Shown piece after piece: positions 42,919 to 51,592 of a DNA stretch of 64,000 nucleotides. Positions within the stretch are counted from its first letter, which is position 1. Every line of letters begins with the position of its first letter. Position numbers and translations under genes: made by a program. The stretch comes from JBGPLJ01 sp963826145 (GTDB lineage: Bacteria; Pseudomonadota; Gammaproteobacteria; Steroidobacterales; Steroidobacteraceae). The DNA is taken from NCBI GenBank assembly GCA_963826145.1, contig CAWGVW010000002.1, positions 248,001-312,000 of the forward strand, written 5' to 3'. The notes below the pieces were generated by a model. The model saw nothing but the letters and a program-made list of their open reading frames with translations, searched no databases and was not told the origin of the DNA.

Positions 42919-45864
42919 ATGAAGAGTGGGGGTGCCATGCTAAGAACGAATTTTCGAGCGCTATCGCTCTTTCTCGCAATTCTGGCGCTAACGGGCTGTG
43001 GCGGTAGCGGCGACACCGGCGCAACTGGCCCCGTAGGCCCGCCGGGCCCGCCAGGGCCACCGGGATCGAACCCGGGCGCGGTCATCACCATCCCGAGCAA
43101 TGCGGCGCCGTCGAGCGATACGGACGCCGCGAACTGGGCTGCGCTTTCGCTGAAAGTGACCGTGACGAGCGTCAGCATCAGCAGTCCGCCTGTCGTCAAC
43201 TTCCGCGTGACCGACGACACGGATACCCCGGTGAAGGGGCTCGGCAGTACTTCGAAGAGCTCGACGGCCACCGTGCCGGGCCTGACTAACCTTGCATTTG
43301 CGATGGCCAAGCTCGTGCCGGGCAGCGATGGCAGTCCGAGCCAGTGGGTGAGCTACATGGTGACGACCGTGCCGACGACGACCGCAGCTGCGGCGCCGAC
43401 ACGGCCGTCGACCGACAACACTGGAACGCTGGTCGACCACGGCGACGGCACCTATACGTACACGTTTTACCGTGACGTCCCCAACATCAAGGCGCAGGTC
43501 AGCGCGATGACGGTCAGTGGGGCCAACAACAAGGCTGACCTCGGTGACCTGACCTATGATCCAACTCTCGTGCACCGGCTGACGATCCAGCTTTCCGGCA
43601 ATGCCCCAGGCACCGGCAACAACACCCCGAATGGCGTCGAGATCAGCGGCTATCCCGGCGTGGCGCTGACCAACCCGGTCGACACGATCTACGACTTCAT
43701 CCCTGCCCAGGGGCAATCGCAGCCGCCAGAGGACTCCGGCCGCGATATCGTCGCCACGGCGAAGTGCAATGAGTGTCACCAGAAGCTCGGCGGCATCCCC
43801 GGCGACGACCCGGAAAGCTCGGGCGCGGGTTTTCACGGTGGCAACAGGAACGATACGCGCTACTGCGTGGTGTGCCACACCGAGCAGCGCAAGTACGGGC
43901 GCACGGAGGCAACGATCGACACCAGCACGTTGACATACACCTCGACGACCGAGCGGGTTTACGACCGCGCGATCGGCAACCTGCCGAACCACATTCACCA
44001 TACTCATATGGGCGAATTTCTCGCCAGAAAGAACTACAACTACGGCGGCCTGAAGTACAACGAAGTGCTGTTCCCGCAAGACCTGCGCAACTGCACCAAG
44101 TGCCACGACGGCTCGGCTACCTCGACGGCGCCAACCGTGCAGGGCGACAACTGGAAGAACGCGCCCAGCCGCCGTGCCTGCGGCGGGTGTCACGACGGCA
44201 TCGACTATGCGACCGGAATGGGCGTGACCATCGCTGACGCGTTCAAGGGACTGACGTCAACGACAAGTTTCGACGGCTTTGCGCACGGCGGCATGTCGCA
44301 GTCCGATGATTCGATGTGCACCACCTGCCACACGCCGGGCGCCATCGATATCGTGCATCTTCCGGTCACGCCGCCGAACACGGAAAGTGCGCTGCATGTC
44401 AACGGCGGCAATGCCAACACCAACGCGGCCTGGATCGCGTCGAACACGAGCCGGCTGCCGGCGGGTGCGATCAAGGTCAGCTACGACATCAAAAGCGCAT
44501 CGGTCAACGCGAGCAGGCAACCGGTGATGGTGTTCCGCATCTTGCAGAACGGCGCGCGGACGGACTTCAAAGTCTTCGACGCAGCGCAGCCGGTCGCCAC
44601 GCAAGAGATCTGGGTTAACTTCATGGGCTCGCCCAGTGTGTACTTCGTCTTCTCAGTGCCGCAGGATGGCATCGCCGAGCCGGCCGATTTCAACGCCACC
44701 GCCAACAGCTATGTGAGGAGCCTCTGGAACGGCACGGCGTCCGGCGCCGGAAAGGGCACACTGACGGGCCCCGACACGGACGGGTACTACACCGCCACGC
44801 TCACCGGCGTGACGATTCCCACTAGCGCGAAGATGCTGACCGGTGGCGTGGGCTACTCGTACAGCGTGACGAGCACGCTGCCGCTCACACAGACCAACCT
44901 GGGCAACTATCCGGTTGCGGCCGCTACGGCAACCACCGGTTTGACGGCGGGCATGCCGAACATGATAGGCGGCCTGATCGTCATCGCACCCGACGCAAAG
45001 AAGGTGGCAAGCGGCTACACGGGCCGTCGGCAGATCGTCGAAGACGCACGCTGCAATAAGTGTCACCAGGAACTCGGCGCGTTTACCGCGGACGCATTCC
45101 ACGGCGGACAGCGCAACGACGGCGAAAGCTGCGCCTTCTGCCACCGTCCGAATCAGACCAGCAGTGGCTGGTCGGCAGACTCCACCAGCTACATCCATTC
45201 GATCCATGCGGGCAACAAGCGCACGGAGCCGTTCACCTGGCATTCCGAGGCCGTGGACGAATCGTTCGCCGACGTGAAGTTTCCCGGCGTGCTGAAGAAT
45301 TGCGAAGGCTGCCATATCCGCGGCGGGTACGACTTCAGTTCGAGCGCGGCTCAGAGCGCCCTGCCCAACCGGCTGTACCGCACGGTAGCCACCGGCATCT
45401 TCCCAGCCGACGGCGCAACGATTCCGGGTTGGAAACTCAACAACACGGTCAATTCGCTTGCCACAGCGTGCATCGCTGGGACGGCTTCTGTCGGCACGCC
45501 ACTCTCGGCCTACGGTCTATCGCCCTACGTGGCCCAATCGACCGCAGCCGCCACTGCGAACTACGGCATCGGCTTCAGTTTCAACACAGGGATCACAAGC
45601 ACCAATGCCTGCACGCCCGACGGCACGTTCTATACGATCTTGCCTGGAGAGAGTGTCGCCGCGGCCGGCACGACGCTGGTGAACTCGCCGATCGCGACAG
45701 CGTGCTTTGCCTGCCATGACTCGTCGTTGGCGCGCACGCACATGGAAGAGAATGGCGCATCCATCTACGTAGCGCGCAGCACCGCGCTGGCGACGCAGGA
45801 GACTTGCATGATCTGCCACGCCCCTGGCCACGTCGCGGACATCAAGGTCATGCACGCGAAGTAG
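42919..45864 (+). CDS. OmcA/MtrC-family decaheme c-type cytochrome (outer-surface lipoprotein)
   Basis: Protein of 981 residues, proposed terminal surface reductase of an extracellular electron transfer chain. The lipobox LSLFLAILALTGCGG gives a lipid-anchored N terminus, followed by a short collagen-like run (GATGPVGPPGPPGPPG). Ten CXXCH sites fall in two pentaheme groups separated by beta domains: CNECH (283), CVVCH, CTKCH, CGGCH, CTTCH, then CNKCH, CAFCH, CEGCH, CFACH, CMICH (963). The I/III beta domains and II/IV haem domains match the MtrC/OmcA/MtrF plan. ATG at 42919 (or 42937, closer to the signal). It begins an operon with HhH, DmsE/MtrA and MtrB genes. Confidence 0.95.
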   Translation: MKSGGAMLRTNFRALSLFLAILALTGCGGSGDTGATGPVGPPGPPGPPGSNPGAVITIPSNAAPSSDTDAANWAALSLKVTVTSVSISSPPVVNFRVTDDTDTPVKGLGSTSKSSTATVPGLTNLAFAMAKLVPGSDGSPSQWVSYMVTTVPTTTAAAAPTRPSTDNTGTLVDHGDGTYTYTFYRDVPNIKAQVSAMTVSGANNKADLGDLTYDPTLVHRLTIQLSGNAPGTGNNTPNGVEISGYPGVALTNPVDTIYDFIPAQGQSQPPEDSGRDIVATAKCNECHQKLGGIPGDDPESSGAGFHGGNRNDTRYCVVCHTEQRKYGRTEATIDTSTLTYTSTTERVYDRAIGNLPNHIHHTHMGEFLARKNYNYGGLKYNEVLFPQDLRNCTKCHDGSATSTAPTVQGDNWKNAPSRRACGGCHDGIDYATGMGVTIADAFKGLTSTTSFDGFAHGGMSQSDDSMCTTCHTPGAIDIVHLPVTPPNTESALHVNGGNANTNAAWIASNTSRLPAGAIKVSYDIKSASVNASRQPVMVFRILQNGARTDFKVFDAAQPVATQEIWVNFMGSPSVYFVFSVPQDGIAEPADFNATANSYVRSLWNGTASGAGKGTLTGPDTDGYYTATLTGVTIPTSAKMLTGGVGYSYSVTSTLPLTQTNLGNYPVAAATATTGLTAGMPNMIGGLIVIAPDAKKVASGYTGRRQIVEDARCNKCHQELGAFTADAFHGGQRNDGESCAFCHRPNQTSSGWSADSTSYIHSIHAGNKRTEPFTWHSEAVDESFADVKFPGVLKNCEGCHIRGGYDFSSSAAQSALPNRLYRTVATGIFPADGATIPGWKLNNTVNSLATACIAGTASVGTPLSAYGLSPYVAQSTAAATANYGIGFSFNTGITSTNACTPDGTFYTILPGESVAAAGTTLVNSPIATACFACHDSSLARTHMEENGASIYVARSTALATQETCMICHAPGHVADIKVMHAK

Positions 45865-45870
45865 CCGGTC

Positions 45871-46206
45871 GTGTATTCGTGGGCAAGGGTGACGGTGCTG
45901 ATCGGGCTGGTGACGTTGTCATTTGCCGGCGAGTTGCCCGCAGACGTGGGCAAGGACCCGGCGGTGCGACCGGCCGTTGTCGACATCAACAGCGCCACAT
46001 TGGCGCAGTTGACGACGCTGCCGGGAATCGGGAACTCCGAGGCCGCACGGATCATCGCCGGCAGGCCTTACCTGACCAAAGCCGGCCTGGTCACAGACAG
46101 GATCATTCCAGCCGGTACCTACCAGGCGATCCGCCACCGCATCATCGCCATACAGCACGCCAAGCCGGATCGCAGCGCGCAGGCCAAGCCAAGTCGAACT
46201 GACTGA
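45871..46206 (+). CDS. Exported ComEA-like helix-hairpin-helix protein
   Basis: Small protein of 111 residues starting at GTG, with a weak signal peptide (ARVTVLIGLVTLSFAGELPA). The rest is one ComEA/GspK-type HhH domain: VVDINSATLAQLTTLPGIGN, then AARIIAGRPYLTKAGLV and PAGTYQAIRHRIIA. It lies 6 bases after the MtrC-type gene and 9 bases before the DmsE-type gene, so it is an integral part of the operon. No DNA uptake genes are near. The role in electron transfer is unknown: it could scaffold the conduit, or bind extracellular DNA or other polymer (inference). Confidence 0.85.
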   Translation: MYSWARVTVLIGLVTLSFAGELPADVGKDPAVRPAVVDINSATLAQLTTLPGIGNSEAARIIAGRPYLTKAGLVTDRIIPAGTYQAIRHRIIAIQHAKPDRSAQAKPSRTD

Positions 46207-46215
46207 CAACTGATC

Positions 46216-47169
46216 ATGGCCATTAGAAAAAATTGCGACCCGATTGCCGCCGCATTGCTCATGATGTGCCTGATCTCGCCCGTCGCAGCCGGCGGGGCGG
46301 AAACCGACGCGAAGAGCGAACCGGCGTACACCGGCAAGGGTGCCGATACCTGCATCAAATGCCATGACGAAGACTCGAAGTTTCCAGTCTTCTCGATCTT
46401 CAAGACGAAACATGCCCAGCAGAGTGACCCGCGCACCCCGTTTGCCAAATTGCAGTGCGAGAGCTGCCATGGACCCGGAGCGGAACACGCCAAGGAAGTC
46501 CCGGAAGGACAGAAGCAGGCGCCGATCATCAAGTTTGGCGCCGATTCCTGGGTGCCGGTCGAGAAGCAGAATCAGATCTGCCTCGGGTGCCACGAGAATG
46601 AGAGTCGTGTTGCCTGGAAGGGCAGCCCGCACGGCGGCAACAGTGTCGCCTGCGTCGGCTGCCACATTATTCACGCAACCCACGATTCGGTTCTGGCGAT
46701 GGCCGAGCAGCCGGATGTCTGCTTCAGCTGCCACAAGCGCCAGCGTGCGGAGTTCGACAAACCATCCGTTCACCCGGTGCGCTTCGGGCAGATGGCATGT
46801 AATTCCTGCCACGAGGTACACGGGGCGATCGCGGCGAAGTTGCTGATCAAACCGACGCTCAACGAGACCTGCTACACCTGTCACGCGGAGAAGCGCGGTC
46901 CGTTCCTGTGGGAACACGCGCCGGTGGCAGAGAACTGCACGAACTGTCACACGCCGCACGGTTCCATACATCCGACGCTACTCGTAAAGCGCGCGCCGCT
47001 CCTCTGCCAGCAATGCCACTCGCAGCGTGGGCACCCAAGTGTCGCCCGTACCGGAGCGGGTCTTCCGGGCGGCAGTCCGTCCGGGTTCCTGCTCACCGGC
47101 GCCTGTCTCAATTGCCATTCGCAGATTCACGGCACGAATGATCCCTCGGGCGTGAAGCTGATGAGATAG
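46216..47169 (+). CDS. DmsE/MtrA-family decaheme c-type cytochrome
   Basis: Periplasmic decaheme cytochrome of 317 residues. A signal peptide (IAAALLMMCLISPVAAGG) is followed by ten CXXCH sites: CIKCH (46), CESCH, CLGCH, CVGCH, CFSCH, CNSCH, CYTCH, CTNCH, CQQCH and CLNCH (297). Motifs such as HGGNSVACVGCHIIHA, SCHEVHGA and NCHTPHGSIHP are typical of DmsE/MtrA. In the MtrCAB model it lies inside the MtrB barrel and wires the periplasm to the surface cytochrome. The next gene, 9 bases on, is the matching MtrB-type porin. Confidence 0.95.
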   Translation: MAIRKNCDPIAAALLMMCLISPVAAGGAETDAKSEPAYTGKGADTCIKCHDEDSKFPVFSIFKTKHAQQSDPRTPFAKLQCESCHGPGAEHAKEVPEGQKQAPIIKFGADSWVPVEKQNQICLGCHENESRVAWKGSPHGGNSVACVGCHIIHATHDSVLAMAEQPDVCFSCHKRQRAEFDKPSVHPVRFGQMACNSCHEVHGAIAAKLLIKPTLNETCYTCHAEKRGPFLWEHAPVAENCTNCHTPHGSIHPTLLVKRAPLLCQQCHSQRGHPSVARTGAGLPGGSPSGFLLTGACLNCHSQIHGTNDPSGVKLMR

Positions 47170-47178
47170 GACGCAGTC

Positions 47179-49290
47179 ATGAGCAGCAACGACTTCGGGA
47201 TCGGTGTCAGGGCGGGATTCGCGCTCATGGTCGCAGCCATGATCCTGTCCGCGCCGGCGCGGACGGTGGCGCAAGATGCTCCTGCCGTGGATACGTCGAA
47301 GTGGGTCTGCAAATACTGCCCGTTTGAGGAAGGATTCGACGCGAACGCCGAGCTCGGGGCAGGCTACGTCTCCGACGATTCCTTCAAGTTCGGTGAATAC
47401 ACAGGCCTCACGGATCAGGGCGGGTTCGTCATCGGCAACGCGACAGCGCGCTATCGCAGCAAGGAAGGCTCGTGGCTCGACCTGACCTTGAAGGACCTCG
47501 GTATCGATACACGATCGCTCGATGCGGAAGGCGGCAAGCAGGGCAGCTACCGCCTATCTTTCGGCTACAAGGAGCTGCCGCACAATATAACGGACACTGC
47601 GCTTTCACCGTTTCTCGGCCTCGGCAGCCGCTCGCTGACGCTGCCGCCCGGCTGGGTGCCGGGCGCGACCACGGGCACGATGCCGTCGCTTGCCACGAGC
47701 CTCACTGGCGTCGACCTTGAAACGAAGCGCCGCACCGTCGATCTCGGAGCTGCGTTCACTCGCGCGGTACACTGGGAGTTCGCCGTCGCATTCCGTCACG
47801 AAGAGAAGACGGGCACGCTGGGCACTGCCGGCTCATTCGTATTCAATTCGTCGCAGCTCGGGATGCCTGTCCAGTACGACACCAACCAGATGACTGTTTC
47901 CGCCGCATACAGTCGGTCGCGGCTGCAGGTTCGATTCGCGTACTACGGGTCGATCTTCAAGAACGATGATGAAGCTCTGACGTGGGCGAATCCGTACGTT
48001 CCGCTGGTGCCGGGCGCGACCGTTGGGCTGCGCGCGCTGGCGCCAAGCAACGAATTTCATCAACTGGTCGTGTCCGCCGGTTACGAGTTCAACAAGAATA
48101 CGCACGCCACGGCCGACATCGCATTCGGGCGCATGACGCAGGATGACGCGTTCCTCCCGTATACGATCAATGCCAGTCTGACGACGCAGCCGCTGCCGCG
48201 CAGCTCGCTCGACGGACGCGTCGATACAATGACGGGGAACCTGAAGATCACCTCCGCATTGACGGACAAGCTGCGATTCAACGCTGCCTTTACCTATGAC
48301 GACCGGAACAATCAGACGCCGCAGGCGATTTATGACGGGATTACCACCGACGTGATGCCGGCGGTGCCGCGCACGAATTTACCGTACAGCTCGACGCACA
48401 CCCTCGCCAGAGTCGACGGCGGCTATGCGCTTACGCGGTCGCTGCGGATCGATGCGGGTTGCGACTTCGACGAATACGAGCGCGATCTGCAGGAAGTAAA
48501 CCGCACGCACGAGGATACCTGCTGGGGCAAGGCTACGGCACGGGCGAATGATCGAATGGACATCATGCTCAAGGGTTCGCATGCGCTGCGCACGATCTCC
48601 AATTACACCGCCGTAGCGGAGATCGTTTCGCCCGAGAATCCGCTGATGCGCAAGTACAATATGGCAGACCGCGACCGTGACCTGGTGGAATTGCGCGTCG
48701 ACGTTGCGCTCAGCGAGCGCATCAGTCTCGGCCTCGAATCCAACCTGTCCTGGGACAACTACGGCAAGTCGGTCATCGGGCTGCTCGATAGTCGATCTGG
48801 AGCCGTGGCGGCTGATGCCGCCTTTACATTGTCCGAGAACACGACTGCATCCTGCTACCTGAGCCACGAGCAGATCGAGTCGACGCAGGCCAATGCCGAG
48901 TTCATCCCCGGCGCACCGCTCTGGTTCGCAAGCAACAAGGATACGATCGAGACAGCGGAGGCCGGAATCCGGCACCGCGCCAGCGAGAAACTCGACATCG
49001 GAGCCGACTATACGTATTCACGCTCGACCGGCGAGATCGACATGAAAGGTGCGCTGGTGGGGTTCCCCGACCTTACCAGTCGCCTGAGCAGCGCCAAGCT
49101 GTACGCGACCTACCGGCCGAAGAAGCGTCTGTCGCTGCGCCTCACCTACTGGTATGAGAATTACCAGAGCGAGGACTGGAGCGTCGATGGCGTGACGCCA
49201 TCGACCATCCCAAACGTCATGAGTCTGGGACAGGGCTCACCCTCCTATAACATCAGCGTCGTCAGCCTGTCCGGTCGCTATCAATTCTGA
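47179..49290 (+). CDS. MtrB/PioB-family decaheme-associated outer membrane porin
   Basis: Outer-membrane beta-barrel of 703 residues. After a signal peptide (MVAAMILSAPARTVAQ) comes the N-terminal CXXC motif (CKYC, residues 44-47) in WVCKYCPFEEG, characteristic of MtrB/MtrE/DmsF. The remainder alternates amphipathic strands and ends in a terminal aromatic residue (VSLSGRYQF), the outer-membrane insertion signal. It would sheath the DmsE/MtrA-type cytochrome and position the MtrC-type lipoprotein on the surface. It is the last gene of the operon. Confidence 0.95.
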   Translation: MSSNDFGIGVRAGFALMVAAMILSAPARTVAQDAPAVDTSKWVCKYCPFEEGFDANAELGAGYVSDDSFKFGEYTGLTDQGGFVIGNATARYRSKEGSWLDLTLKDLGIDTRSLDAEGGKQGSYRLSFGYKELPHNITDTALSPFLGLGSRSLTLPPGWVPGATTGTMPSLATSLTGVDLETKRRTVDLGAAFTRAVHWEFAVAFRHEEKTGTLGTAGSFVFNSSQLGMPVQYDTNQMTVSAAYSRSRLQVRFAYYGSIFKNDDEALTWANPYVPLVPGATVGLRALAPSNEFHQLVVSAGYEFNKNTHATADIAFGRMTQDDAFLPYTINASLTTQPLPRSSLDGRVDTMTGNLKITSALTDKLRFNAAFTYDDRNNQTPQAIYDGITTDVMPAVPRTNLPYSSTHTLARVDGGYALTRSLRIDAGCDFDEYERDLQEVNRTHEDTCWGKATARANDRMDIMLKGSHALRTISNYTAVAEIVSPENPLMRKYNMADRDRDLVELRVDVALSERISLGLESNLSWDNYGKSVIGLLDSRSGAVAADAAFTLSENTTASCYLSHEQIESTQANAEFIPGAPLWFASNKDTIETAEAGIRHRASEKLDIGADYTYSRSTGEIDMKGALVGFPDLTSRLSSAKLYATYRPKKRLSLRLTYWYENYQSEDWSVDGVTPSTIPNVMSLGQGSPSYNISVVSLSGRYQF

Positions 49291-49391
49291 GCCTCCGGGC
49301 GTGTGCGACGGTTCCATCTGTTGGCCGGAGCCTCGCCAGCTGCTTCGCGCTATTCTGGCCGCTGCATCGGTAGCGGCGAACGCGGAATCCC

Positions 49392-50078
49392 ATGTCGGAC
49401 ATCGAACACCGCCGTGGCGTGCGCAGTTTTGTCTTGCGTGGCGGCCGCATCACGCACGCGCAGCGGCGCGCGCTCGCAGAGCATTGGTCACACTTCGCGA
49501 TCGATGCGACGGATCCGCTCGATCTCGATTCGATCTTCGGACGCAGGGCGCGACGCGTCGTCGAGATCGGATTCGGGCATGGTGAGAACCTCGTGGCGCT
49601 GGCCGCAGCGTCACCGGATGCGGATTTTCTCGGAATTGAAGTACACCGGGCTGGAATCGGAAAGCTGCTGCTCGAGGCATCTACGCTCGATCTCGAGAAC
49701 CTGCGTGTGATCTGTCGGGACGCAGTCGAGGTACTTGGCGAACAACTGGCCGATGCGAGCGTCGATGAACTGCAGATATTCTTCCCCGATCCCTGGCCGA
49801 AGAAGCGGCATCACAAACGCCGTCTTATACAGCCGCCGTTCGTTGAACTTGCGGCCCGCAAGCTCAAGCCGGGCGCCGTTCTGCGACTTGCGACGGACTG
49901 GCGCGACTATGCCGAGCAGATGCTCGCAACGCTGCGCGAGTGCGTCACGCTGGACAATCTCGACATCGGGGGCGGTTATTGCGCGCGTCCCGCGACCCGG
50001 CCGCTCACGCACTTTGAGAGGCGAGGAACCCGCCTCGGCCATTCGGTCTGGGACCTGGCATTTCGCCGGAAGGCGTGA
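49392..50078 (+). CDS. trmB: tRNA (guanine-N7-)-methyltransferase
   Basis: SAM-dependent methyltransferase of 228 residues that modifies G46 of tRNAs. Motif I VVEIGFGHGENLVALAAASP, the motif FLGIEVHRAGIGKLL, and the catalytic-region DELQIFFPDPWPKKRHHKRR are diagnostic of TrmB. The N terminus RSFVLRGGRITHAQRRALAE also matches. Monocistronic; convergent with marC. Confidence 0.96.
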   Translation: MSDIEHRRGVRSFVLRGGRITHAQRRALAEHWSHFAIDATDPLDLDSIFGRRARRVVEIGFGHGENLVALAAASPDADFLGIEVHRAGIGKLLLEASTLDLENLRVICRDAVEVLGEQLADASVDELQIFFPDPWPKKRHHKRRLIQPPFVELAARKLKPGAVLRLATDWRDYAEQMLATLRECVTLDNLDIGGGYCARPATRPLTHFERRGTRLGHSVWDLAFRRKA

Positions 50079-50084
50079 GTTCCC

Positions 50085-50102
50085 GGCTAGCCGAAGCTAG
50101 CC
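50085..50102. terminator. Hairpin at the convergent end of trmB and marC
   Basis: A perfect seven-base stem GGCTAGC/GCTAGCC closes a CGAA tetraloop, 6 bases after the trmB stop and overlapping the last codons of marC. T runs are short, so it is a modest bidirectional terminator candidate. Confidence 0.4.
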
Positions 50103-50710
50103 TTCAATCCGTCGACCACGTACTGCACGGCGAGCGCGCCGAGCACGACTCCCGAGAGGCGGCCAATGACATTGGCGCCCGTGATTCCCATGATGCGATT
50201 GACAGCTGGCGCGATTCTGAGCAGCAGGAGAGTAATAAGAAGGACAGCTGCGACGACGCCCATCAACGCCGCGAACAGGACTGGCTGATGCCCGTGGGCT
50301 CCAAACGTGAGGAGTATGGTCGCGAGTGCGCCCGGCCCGGCGATAAAGGGAAAGGCCAGCGGAAACACCGAGATGTCGTCGCGATGGCGAGCCTCGTCCT
50401 GCTCGATCGTCGTCGCTGTGCGCGCACCGGATTGACGGACGAAGACCATGTCGAGTGCGATAAGGAAGAGAACCAGGCCACCGAAGATCCGGAATGAGTT
50501 CAGCGTGATCCCCATGACCTTCAGGAATGCGGCGCCTCCAAACGCGAAAAGCGTGAGGATGATTCCGGCGACCATGACGGCCTTGTCCGACATGCGCCGC
50601 GTGTATTCAGGCTTTGCCCCTTCGGTCATTGCGGCGAAGATCGGAATGAGAGAAACCGGTTCAACGACCGCGAAGAACACGACGGAAAACTTGATAACTT
50701 CTTCGATCAT
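50087..50710 (-). CDS. MarC family integral membrane protein (UPF0056)
   Basis: Membrane protein of 207 residues with six hydrophobic helices. VVEPVSLIPIFAAMTEGAKP, RIFGGLVLFLIALDMVF and FPFIAGPGALATILL match MarC/UPF0056 proteins (YhgN/YchE). Despite the name, the E. coli homologue was shown not to be a multiple-antibiotic-resistance determinant; function is unknown. No operon partner. Confidence 0.92.
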   Translation of the reverse strand: MIEEVIKFSVVFFAVVEPVSLIPIFAAMTEGAKPEYTRRMSDKAVMVAGIILTLFAFGGAAFLKVMGITLNSFRIFGGLVLFLIALDMVFVRQSGARTATTIEQDEARHRDDISVFPLAFPFIAGPGALATILLTFGAHGHQPVLFAALMGVVAAVLLITLLLLRIAPAVNRIMGITGANVIGRLSGVVLGALAVQYVVDGLKASFG

Positions 50711-50898
50711 GGTGCTCTGCGACAGGAGAAATCAGGCGCTGACACTGGATTTCGGGGTTGCCGCGCACTCAGGTTGGGGCACAGAATGAATTGGCGTTCG
50801 CAATCCGTCGTCGTGGGCTCACCGCAATAGGCGCGAAGGATAGCAGCGGCGATCGCTTCGACGCACGGTTGGCGATGAGTTCAGGCAAGGAGTCGGTC

Positions 50899-51204
50899 AT
50901 GTCGGACCCGCACGCGGAAGTTGGAGACTGGTACCGCCGCACCAACGGCGACCTGTTCGAAGTCGTCGCGATCGACGACGACGATGAAACCATCGACATT
51001 CAGCACTTCGACGGGACCATCGAGGAGATCGATTTCGACTCCTGGGAGTCGCAGTGCCAGGACAAGGCATTTGAAGCGGCGGAGGCTCCGGAGGACTGGT
51101 CTGGCTCCGTCGACATGGAGCCCGAGGACTCGGGCGAAGAAGACGACAAGAATCAGGACCGCCAGTGGGCCGGCCCTCTGGGGTTTCTCGAACGCGGTCG
51201 CTGA
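50899..51204 (+). CDS. Small acidic DUF6763-like protein
   Basis: Soluble protein of 101 residues, very acidic at the C terminus (DMEPEDSGEEDDKNQDRQWA). The N-terminal half, VGDWYRRTNGDLFEVVAIDD and DIQHFDGTIEEIDFDSWESQ, looks like a small beta-barrel domain (DUF6763-type) common in gammaproteobacteria. The ATG at 50899 was chosen because AAGGAG lies six bases upstream; the frame is open to 50758 without an alternative of equal quality. Function unknown. Confidence 0.8.
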   Translation: MSDPHAEVGDWYRRTNGDLFEVVAIDDDDETIDIQHFDGTIEEIDFDSWESQCQDKAFEAAEAPEDWSGSVDMEPEDSGEEDDKNQDRQWAGPLGFLERGR

Positions 51205-51217
51205 GTTCGGCTTCCGC

Positions 51218-51592
51218 TTATTCCTGCAATGCGAGCCGCTCGGCGCCATCGCCCAGCATGACGAGTCCCGCCTCGATCAGGATGGGAATCTGCATGAGCG
51301 TCTGACCTGCGCATGGCCCGCCGACGCACAGACCCGTGGCAATCTCGAAGAGCGCTCCGTGCGAGGAGCAAAGAATCAGCGAGCGATCGGGCGTCAGGAA
51401 TGCGTCGGGCCTGAGATTGAGCGGATGCCCCTGATGCGGGCAATGATTGATGTATGCGACGACGCTGTTTCCCTTACGCACAAGGAACCCGCGCAGCGGC
51501 CACTCGCCTCCTCCGGCCGAGAACGAACGTGCGCCGGGGTCCGCAAGGTCCGCGAGCCGGCACAATACGCGGCTGAGATCGATTTCGATCAC
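51218..51592 (-). CDS. Rieske [2Fe-2S] domain protein
   Basis: Small Rieske-type ferredoxin of 124 residues. The cluster ligands are CPHQGHPLNL and ILCSSHGALFEIATG (CxH and CxxH), and the rest of the fold (WPLRGFLVRKGNSVVAYINH at the start) fits a stand-alone Rieske ferredoxin. The GTG start overlaps the TGA of the permease (GTGA), so they are co-transcribed. Electron partner unknown. Most of the long open frame that continues upstream is a shadow of the permease. Confidence 0.85.
   Translation of the reverse strand: MIEIDLSRVLCRLADLADPGARSFSAGGGEWPLRGFLVRKGNSVVAYINHCPHQGHPLNLRPDAFLTPDRSLILCSSHGALFEIATGLCVGGPCAGQTLMQIPILIEAGLVMLGDGAERLALQE

Noticed and set aside
42988..44193. Open frame of 401 codons on the minus strand opposite the MtrC-type gene
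   Set aside because: Arg/Val/His-rich translation without domain or signal; the plus strand has ten CXXCH sites.
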